Source: Papaver somniferum
Lineage: Eukaryota; Streptophyta; Magnoliopsida; Ranunculales; Papaveraceae
Direction of reading: 5' to 3'
Length of the DNA: 64,000 nt
Assembly: GCF_003573695.1 (NCBI RefSeq)
Contig: NC_039361.1
Location: 97,032,279 to 97,096,278 of the forward strand
Part shown: one piece after another, positions 56,791 through 64,000 of the stretch
Position numbering within the stretch: position 1 is the stretch's first letter
Layout: each line of letters starts with the position of its first letter
The notes under the pieces: model-generated
What the model was told of the DNA's origin: nothing
What the model saw: the letters and a program-made list of their open reading frames with translations, nothing else
Database searches by the model: none
Translations under genes and position numbers: made by a program

Positions 56791-57982
56791 CAAAACTATA
56801 AGTATTGATTTCTAGTCTACTATAGCTAAGTCTCGGACTATGATAGAAAGTGTAGTTGAGATCAAGGACTTCATGGAGATTCATCATACAAGAAGAAGAA
56901 CTACTCAAGGAACCGGTGGAACTTCTCGACAAAAAGGTATGTGAATACTTGAACTTATCTGTCACTCAAAAGTATATCTACTCTATCTCCTACTTCTTGA
57001 GATAAAAAGTCGTATGCTATATATAGACTTAGATTATACACATTTGGTATTTCGAGCCGAGTATACCTCGCCTATCTATATCTCGAAATATGTGTTGGTA
57101 AGCGTTTCGCTTCGACCATGTTTATATTTACCTAGTGACGTAAGTCATGATATGTTTCAATCACTTTGAAAATTGCTTTGACGAGAAATAATGTAACAAC
57201 TATATAACGTCCTCTAAGAATGTTTCAATGGTTGGAATGAGAGTTTAGATTACATAACCAATGATGGACATAAGTATTGTTGTGGAAACACATATGTGCA
57301 TAAGTCCTATCTCTTGAACCAAAGTTTGTGAACTTTGTTGAACAAGAGAAACCGGAAGAATGGCTTTTTGCCAAGTCTGCAAACTCAGACCGCGAACTTC
57401 CGAACTTCTCATCCCTATAAATTCTGCTGGAGTTGACAAACTAGTTGCGTCCGCGAACCCAGTTCGCGAACCGGCGGAAAGTCTTTGCCGAGATTTTCTG
57501 CTGGAGTTTGTAAACTCTGCCCGGTTGCTTAAGTCCGCGAACCTAGTGTGCGAACTTAAGAAGGTTATATATCTGAAGATGATTTCTGAACTTAAACTTA
57601 TAAAGACTAAGGAATGCAATTTGCAAACTATGGCTATAAAGTTCATGAACTGATTCAAGTGAATCAAATCATCTTTGCTTCAATTGTGTCTTGTGTAGTA
57701 CATAAGATTTCCTTGCAATTGAAAAACTCTCTAACTAGTTCATTTGAGTCATTTGAACTAGTTATGGTGAAGAAGAATATGGTTGGTATGAAATGCTCAT
57801 ATGTCTAACCTTTTGGTTAACTATTGTTGAACCAACAATGTACATGTTTGGGTATAGTTAACAAACCTAGAAGCGTGCATTTCATTTATGTATGACAAGC
57901 TAAGTTTTCGATCTAACGATTGAGAAATATTAGCTTGAATCTAAATCAGGTTTTCATCTAATGGTGGATATTGTTTGCTTTG
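56791..57982 (+). repeat. Family-B LTR segment inside the Athila 3' LTR
   Basis: 1.19 kb that matches LTR-B from about offset 68 to 1255: CAAAACTATAAGT, the TCCGCGAAC motifs at 57.39-57.55 kb, and the end GGTGGATATTGTTTGCTTTG. Neither LTR-B terminus is present and no target duplication flanks it, so it did not arrive by ordinary integration. Confidence 0.88.
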
Positions 57983-59517
57983 TGATAGACACATTTTTGT
58001 GTCCGATTTTTCTCGATTCTATATATTGTTAGGGCTCATTTTTGTACTTATTATGGTGTTTTATTTATTTGTAGGTATTTTTGGCCAATAAACATTTTTG
58101 GAAAAAATTGGCTCGAAAAGTTGTCGGAAAGCACCCGGAGGACATTTGTTATTCGGACTCTCACTTTGGATAAGGGGTAACCTAATTACTAAGGGGCATC
58201 CCATTTCCAGGCAGTTTCTAATCGCACCCCTACTCTGGATAAGGGGCAACCATCTTCAACATTTCAAAAACCAGGTTTTGGCGGGAAAATAGGTGCAGTG
58301 AAGATTAGTTTTGGTAATCGTGATTTGGAGGAGTTTGAGGTCGATTAAACCTTTGATTTTCATAGGATAGACTCCTTATGGGTCTAGGAATATGATATGG
58401 GTGTTTAAATCGATTAGACTTGGCTCAATCGACGGATTTTTCTCACAACAGAAAATATGGAAAGTCACGTGTGTGACCTGTTTTAGGGAATTTTAGAGAG
58501 ATTAAAGCGATGTAAACCTTCCCAAAGATTTGTATCTATCTAAGGAAGAGTTTAGAATAAAAAGGAAAGCTCAGAAACGCGTAGAAATTCTAAAACAAGA
58601 AATTGCCGCAACTTGGCCGTGAAGAGAAGGAAAGAGATTTTGGAAGATTTGGGAGTGATTTAATCGGTATTTTTGATATAAATAGATGTCTTGGGTCATA
58701 TAGAAGAGGTTTCGATAGTTTGGGAACCTAAGGAGAGCCAAAGAAGAAGAAATCAGAGCTTTACCAAACTCTGTTTCTGCTGGAACGCGAAGAACATTGA
58801 CGCACGGCAAACAGTCGTAGAACAATGTCGTTGTTTAACAGCTGAAGAACATTAAGTTGTGCAGGGCAGTCGTATTCTAGGGTCTTAAAATCAGCGACAA
58901 AGCAACAGTTTTTCTGTAACAGTTCCATTGTAACAGCTGTTTTGCAACACCAATACACTGTTGCAAACAGTCTTTGTTATTACTTTTCACTCTTTTGATC
59001 ATCTTTTGAGCAACAAACACATATTTTGAGATCATGATCAATATGAGGAGCTAAACCCCATTGATGAGGCGATAGAGGAAGCTATTTTCCAACAAAAAGT
59101 GGTATATTCTATTTTATCTTTTTATTTGCAATAATTATATGATTATTTGCCTTGAACTATTATTGAATATGATTTTTATTTGAGTGATTGTGATCTATTT
59201 TGATGGAGTATGCTTAGTTTTAAGACTTTTGATGCTTCATACTTGGTATTTATAATTATTACTTTTGAAAATCTACTTGTTGCAATATTTTAGAATCAAA
59301 TTAAACAAGAAAATTGCGTAAATATAAGTATTGGTTTAATCACTTTGAACTTGGAAAATAGTGGAATCTTAGCCTCAGTGTTTCTTTTAGTATTGATATC
59401 ATCTTTGATTGAGTTTGCTATAATTTTTAGTGAGTTTTCTATTTTAATATTAGAATTTAAGTTTAATTAATATCCTTCACATGTCGGAGAATCGAACCAC
59501 TTTTACCACTATCTACA
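57983..59517 (+). repeat. Complete Athila LTR copy at the element's 3' end
   Basis: 1535 bp from TGATAGACAC to CTATCTACA, followed by GATTA. Near 58.16-58.23 kb it has about 60 extra bases that partly repeat CTCTGGATAAGGGG. It lacks the (CTG)n tract of the 5' copy. Confidence 0.93.
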
Positions 59518-59693
59518 GATTAGAACTCGCAGTTCCTGCTTGAGTAAATCAAATCAAGGGAGAAATATAAACTCATTGGTATACTTTTAATTGATTGAGT
59601 CTTGTTGATTCTCTTAAAAGTATATTCGAGTTTGTCCATACAAATTTCTAAGCGAAATATTGGGTGGTGTTGTTAGACCCCCGCTTTTTCAAT

Positions 59694-59705
59694 TGGTATC
59701 AGAGC
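59694..59705 (+). promoter_or_regulatory. Primer-binding site, second family-B element
   Basis: TGGTATCAGAGC two bases after the LTR end at 59691. Confidence 0.9.
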
Positions 59706-59757
59706 AGGCAAACACGTCCAAGACCTCAAAATTTTGTGTTTGTACCGATCTGACTCT

Positions 59758-60474
59758 ATGGACAGTAGTGTTATCTCAATAAATGCACCACCAGATCCAG
59801 GGATTTCAGAATTCTCTTCCATGAATGATTTGATAAAATCTGTAAAAGAAATTCTATCTAAACCTCCACCAGGTTTAAAATCCCTTGAAGTATTTCCAGG
59901 GCATGAAAATAAGCTTGAGATCTTATCTCTTGATGTTAAGTTATACCTCCAGAAAGAGCAAGAATCTCTTGACAGGCTAAATCAAGTTATGATGAATAAT
60001 ATTCATGTTGAGGTTGGTATTGATTTACTAATCAGTGAGAGCAATGCTCCTCCTCTGCGTAATCCAATTAGTTGTGATAAACTAAACGAATTACAAGAAG
60101 AGTTTAAATCTCAGTCATCTGAGTGTATCACCTCAAAGCATGAATTGATTCGTTGCTCAATTCCTGATACTTCCTATCAAGATAGTAGTATTGTCTTCTT
60201 TTATGAAGAATCTAGGACGTCTCTTTTTATCAAAAGAGTTTCCCTTCGCAGTACTAAAAACTATCTGCAGAAACTGTTTTTTATAAGATGGAAAACAAGA
60301 AATCAGAAACACAAATCTTTTTGGGTTCTCTTGAAGTTCTTTGATAGACTTATAAAAACAGTTCCTTGGGTGTTTCTCAACACTACAAGATTTAAGAGTT
60401 GTTGCAAAGAAACTCTTTCTTGGTGCTATGGTGAGCAAGACATTGTTCACCTCAACACAACTTGTTTGTGTTGA
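59758..60474 (+). CDS. Unknown ORF of the second family-B element, gag start fused to foreign sequence
   Basis: The ATG lies 66 bases after the LTR, like the gag start of the other family-B element. The first dozen residues (MDSSVISINAPP) parallel that gag (MDRGDISINVPP). After this the 238-residue protein shows no gag block: a helical region (LDVKLYLQKEQESLDRLNQVM), a charged middle and a basic C-terminal half (FIRWKTRNQKHKS). I recognise no domain. The frame is open throughout, so the replacement kept coding capacity. Confidence 0.6.
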   Translation: MDSSVISINAPPDPGISEFSSMNDLIKSVKEILSKPPPGLKSLEVFPGHENKLEILSLDVKLYLQKEQESLDRLNQVMMNNIHVEVGIDLLISESNAPPLRNPISCDKLNELQEEFKSQSSECITSKHELIRCSIPDTSYQDSSIVFFYEESRTSLFIKRVSLRSTKNYLQKLFFIRWKTRNQKHKSFWVLLKFFDRLIKTVPWVFLNTTRFKSCCKETLSWCYGEQDIVHLNTTCLC

Positions 60475-60556
60475 ATGTGCATCCTCACCAAGAAATTCCC
60501 TGCTATGTATACGGTGAGGGAAACACAACAACTGGGCCGCACATATTATATTCGGT

Positions 60557-61828
60557 AAGTGTGTGTAACAAGCTAAGTTTTCGATTTAACGGTTGAGAAA
60601 TATTAGCTTGAATCTAAATCAGGTTTTCATCTAACGATGAATATTGAATGCTTTGTTACTAAGCTAACATTGATTGCAAACCCTGATTTGAAAGACTATA
60701 TAAAGGAGACATCTAGTATTGTGCAAAACTAATCCCCACACCTTACATGTGATACTAGTTTGCGTGATAGAGTCGAATCTCTTTTAACCTTTAGTTTTCT
60801 TCTTCTAAAACCAAGTTAACGACTTAAAGACTTCATTGGGATTGTGAAGCCAGACTGATACTACTTTTATCGTAGTTGAGTGATCTGATCTTGCATCTTC
60901 TATCGTACGGGTACAATCAGATTGATTGGCTTGAGATTGATATCTCCGATAGGAAAGATATAAAAAGTAATCACAAACATCTTCGTCTCATTGTTTGTGA
61001 TTCTGCAACATCTTGTTTCGCTACCATACGGTTAAGGTTGTTGTGAGGTGATTGATAACTCTAAGCTGTTTTTCGGGAATATAAGACCGGATTATCAATT
61101 GATTCCTGTTCACCTTGATTATTATCAAAAGACGGAACAAAACCTTTAGGGTTTATCTGTGGGAGACATATTGATCCTTTGATAGACTTGCCTGTGTGAG
61201 ACAGATTTGTTTATTGTCAAAGCCTGCGATTTTGGGTCGTAGCAACTCTTAGTTGTGGGTGAGATCAGCTAAGGGAATCAAGTGCGCAGTATCCTGCTGG
61301 GATCAAAGGCGTTGGAGCATAAATGTACCTTGGATCAGTGGGAGATTTATTGGGGGTTCAACTACAGTCCAGTCCAAAGTTTGCTTGGAGTAGGCTAGTG
61401 TCTGTAGCGGCTTAATACAGTGTGTGTTCAATCTGGACTAGGTCCCGGGGTTTTTCTGCATTTGCGGTTTCCTCGTTAACAAAATTTCTGGTGTCTGTGT
61501 TATTTCAATTTCCACATTATATTATTTTATATTTATAATTGAAATAATACATGTTGTGCGTTCGATCATCAATTAGATTAATCCAACCTTTGGTTGTTAA
61601 TTATCATTGATTGATCCTTGGATATTGGTCTTTGGTACCATCCAAGTTATTCCTTGCATTTGATTAGAACTCGCAGTTCCTGCTTGAGTAAATCAAATCA
61701 AGAAAGAGATATAAACTCGTTGATATAAATTTAATTGATTGAGTCTTGTTGATTCTCTTAAAAATATATTCCAGTTTGTCCATACAGAGCGAAATATTGG
61801 GTGTTGTTGTTAGACCCCTGCTTTTTCA
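60557..61828 (+). repeat. Truncated 3' LTR of the second family-B element
   Basis: It begins inside LTR-B (AAGTGTGTGTAACAAGC, equivalent to 45914) and runs to CCCTGCTTTTTCA, followed by AGCTC. The first 1.2 kb of the LTR is deleted. A TATATAAAGG box at about 60699 is kept. Confidence 0.9.
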
Positions 61829-61833
61829 AGCTC

Positions 61834-62065
61834 AATAGAATACATTCCCTTTCTCAAAATATATCAAAACATGTCAACCAATCAAGCAGAATATGTAAAA
61901 CAAGAGCATATGGTGCAACTTCAAGGATTTAATTATATTTATCTTCATCAACTATACTCACAATCTATCAACTCTTTTTAAATGCACGTATATTCTCGGT
62001 TCGTGCCCCGCCTATCCGTGTATCCTCAGCACGAGATCTCCAACCTCACTTGCACGATTATCCTT
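61834..62065. other. Older sequence between insertions
   Basis: About 230 bp with no ORF, continuing what preceded the AGCTC site at 44734. I see nothing identifiable in it. Confidence 0.4.
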
Positions 62066-64000
62066 TGTTAGAGCATTGATCGGTTGAACCCACCAAGTGT
62101 TGGTATGTCAAGTTTGGTTGTCATATTTTAGTGAATCAAAACTCATGTTAAGAGTCACTTTATTATGTACTAGAGTTAAACTTCATATAGGTTTGATTGA
62201 AAGCATTAGGATATGAGACATTACAAGTATTGTGAAGTCTTTAAGACGTGAAGAAGCAAGGAGCTACAACGACGACAATCATACTTCCACTTGAGGTTAG
62301 TGATATTTGACTTGAAATGTTTCATTCCCTAACGTATCTTTCAAGTCGTGCATATTGAAAACATAACTTCGAAGCATATATGAACTCTAGATAGACATAG
62401 TATTAAGGAATACAATACGAGGTTTATTGCTTAACCATTAAACTTTGTAGATAAGACATCACCATAATCATTTGAATGCTATTGTGATTATGTATGGGTA
62501 TGAGGTGAGGATTTCATCATAGGGAAAAATGTTTACATGTGTTCTAAGTAAGTAAGTTCATAAACTTGTTTGTGAACCGAAAAGGAAATTGCCGGGAGTT
62601 ATTGGTTTTGTTATTCATTGCATATCTTATGAACAACCAATATGTGTGATAGAGTATAACCGCTCACAACTTGTTGTGTTCTTGGTAGAACTATTCACAA
62701 AGTCCTGACTTTTGTATTGGTATAACTTTTATTAGTAAAACCAATCTTAAGTAATCACCTGTGGTATGATCGTATTATGTCTACCTTGAGGAAATGGAAC
62801 CGATCCTAGTAAGGGAAAGGGAACCGATCCTTGTATGGGGTGCAGCAAGGTTTATAGCAAAAAGGGGAACCGATCCTATGGAAATGTGCAACACATATAA
62901 GTTAGATACCATATATATGTGGGGAACCGATCCTAGTACCTATTCAACCGAATCGTTGGGAAGCTAGTGTGACTATGCGTAGTACTCACATGGAGGTAGA
63001 ACCGAAACTTGTTTTGGTAGAACGGTAAACCCATGATTGTGATTGAATGTTGGTTTGATCAGTCACATAGTAAAGATGTCGAAAAACTTTGAACACGTGC
63101 TGTGAATTTTTATTTCTATAATTGTTCAAAGATATTACTTAACGGCTAAGCGAAGAGAATCACAGGATCGAAACATAAGTAAGTTAAGAATCTTTTAATT
63201 AAGGTTATTAATTTATCTTTGTAGGGAAATTACAAAATTAGTAATGTGCATTTACGAATTAGATTTTCCGGGAGATTTCGATTGTTATTTTTGGACAGAG
63301 AATTTCCAGGAATTATAAAACCTGAATCTGTGCATTTATGAATATGTTGAGAATATTTACGGTTTTGGAAATTCCTTGGTGTCCAAACTTCCTTGTCTAT
63401 AAATACACTAAGTTTGCCTTTTTAGCAAACTGATCCTTCGTAACAATAGACTTTCTCTTTTGTCCTTGTTACTGATGTAGCCGCCTATCGGAGAGGAGAG
63501 TAATCTAATTAAGTGAAATCTCTTACGACCGCTCGTTTTAAAGTCTTCTTTGGGATTGAGAATCTCTAGCGCGACCCGTTGGTGGGAAACTAGATAATTG
63601 CGGTTTATCTTTGTTTTCGATTGACTTGATTGACTAACGGTGGTTGAAATCTGATTGCACCTAGTTTGTTTATTCTTGAGAATCTTCTCTTCTGATATAA
63701 GATTCACTCAAACTAGTTCAGAGTTTCGACAGGGATCTTTAGACTGTTGTTAGTTCTAAAGACAATCTTGTGATAATCCATTGCTAACAGACTCCGTTCT
63801 GTGCGTGATTGATCACAAGAGATTCAAGTGATTGTGTGCAGGTTTTTATTGAAGATTTAAGGAGATTTGAAGACAAAGAAGATATTGAAGATCTGACTTG
63901 GGTTTTGTAATCTTTGGTGTGCACAATACTTGTTTGGGTAAGAGAGGATCCAATTAATAACCGGTTTATCCTTGTGGTAGATTGGGTTGATTAATTGAGT
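62066..64000 (+). mobile_element. Family-A LTR, start only, cut by the window end
   Basis: Starts TGTTAGAGCATTGATCGG and follows the family-A order: the GGAACCGATCCT motifs at 62.80-62.94 kb (one fewer than in the first copy), TCTATAAATACA near 63.40 kb, and the GGATCCAATTAATAACCGG region at the edge. Whether an internal region follows cannot be seen. No polypurine tract precedes it, which argues against a 3' LTR. Confidence 0.85.

Larger units (their letters stand above)
47020..59517 (+). mobile_element. Athila-like Ty3/gypsy retrotransposon, 12.5 kb
   Basis: It starts TGATAGACACATTTTTGTGTC and ends CCACTATCTACA, flanked by the exact duplication GATTA (47015-47019, 59518-59522) inside the LTR-B. 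The order is 5' LTR, primer site, long leader, gag, protease, RT, RNase H, integrase, 3' non-coding region, purine tract and a 3' LTR region of abnormal structure. No envelope-like ORF remains after integrase. Pol is broken by several frameshifts and stops. Confidence 0.95.
44735..61828 (+). mobile_element. Second family-B element with a nested Athila-like element
   Basis: The 5' LTR starts TGTTAGAGCATTGCTCGG at 44735 and is interrupted at 47019; its last 169 bp resume at 59523 and end at 59691. A primer site, one ORF (59758-60474) and a 5'-truncated 3' LTR (60557-61828) follow. The exact duplication AGCTC flanks the whole (44730-44734, 61829-61833). A deletion removed the rest of the internal region and the first 1.2 kb of the 3' LTR. 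Confidence 0.92.

Noticed and set aside
57983..59517. Independent solo Athila LTR inserted in LTR-B
   Set aside because: Its right flank GATTA pairs with the left flank of the 5' LTR at 47015-47019. Its left flank is an unrelated internal LTR-B position, so it is not a stand-alone insertion.
62066..64000. 3' LTR partner of the LTR-A element that starts at 25769
   Set aside because: No polypurine tract precedes it and the sequence before it does not look like a SIRE 3' region. A separate insertion is simpler.

Overview
The window is a gene-poor, AT-rich stretch of a large plant nuclear genome. Plant-type LTR retrotransposons of the Ty1/copia SIRE-Maximus kind and the Ty3/gypsy Athila and Tat kinds, plant LINEs with an RNase H tail, a CACTA transposon and a Mutator-like element fill almost all of it. 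A dicot is likely; I suspect a Ranunculales or poppy-like genome, but the sequence does not prove this. I see no rRNA, tRNA, CRISPR or bacterial-type operon. Most boundaries below come from target-site duplications (TSDs) that I could read directly.

Layout. (1) 1-7.8 kb: remnants of one host gene in at least five exon-like blocks. A 3.5-kb CACTA element (459-3988, TSD ACA) sits in its first visible intron. It carries a 5'-truncated LINE and two copies of a fragment of an S-adenosylhomocysteine hydrolase gene. A solo LTR of family A (4602-7298) splits an exon-like block. (2) 7.8-21.3 kb: a minus-strand Tat-like gypsy element with gag, protease, a scrap of integrase and one 3-kb LTR (10872-21281). 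Its LTR contains tandem GC-rich hairpins. It was hit by a reversed solo LTR of family B (12632-19975), which was hit by a non-autonomous LTR element called D here (13669-19085), which was hit by a 1.2-kb LTR element called E (14732-15920). (3) 21.3-25.8 kb: a family-A-like LTR holding a shortened solo LTR-B, then a minus-strand SIRE-like 3' region. (4) 25.8-38.1 kb: a family-A 5' LTR and internal start, with a complete 8.9-kb family-B element inside (26776-35647, TSD AGAAC). That element has an intact gag and no pol. (5) 38.1-44.7 kb: a decayed minus-strand LTR-element remnant with TTCACC/GGTGAA tandem repeats, hit by two LINEs; a Mutator-like element lies in the second LINE. (6) 44.7-61.8 kb: a second family-B element (TSD AGCTC) whose 5' LTR holds a 12.5-kb Athila-like element (47020-59517, TSD GATTA) with a patchwork 3' LTR. 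(7) 62.1-64.0 kb: the start of another family-A LTR, cut by the window end.

Almost all coding sequence is broken. The exceptions are the 422-residue gag of the 26.8-kb family-B element, its small second ORF, and the short unrecognised ORFs of elements D, E and the second family-B element. The most interesting material is the set of non-autonomous LTR elements. They keep autonomous-looking LTRs, primer sites and promoters but carry different, unrecognised first ORFs. Also notable are the repeated promoter-proximal motifs and hairpins in the LTRs, and the template-switch-like Athila 3' LTR.
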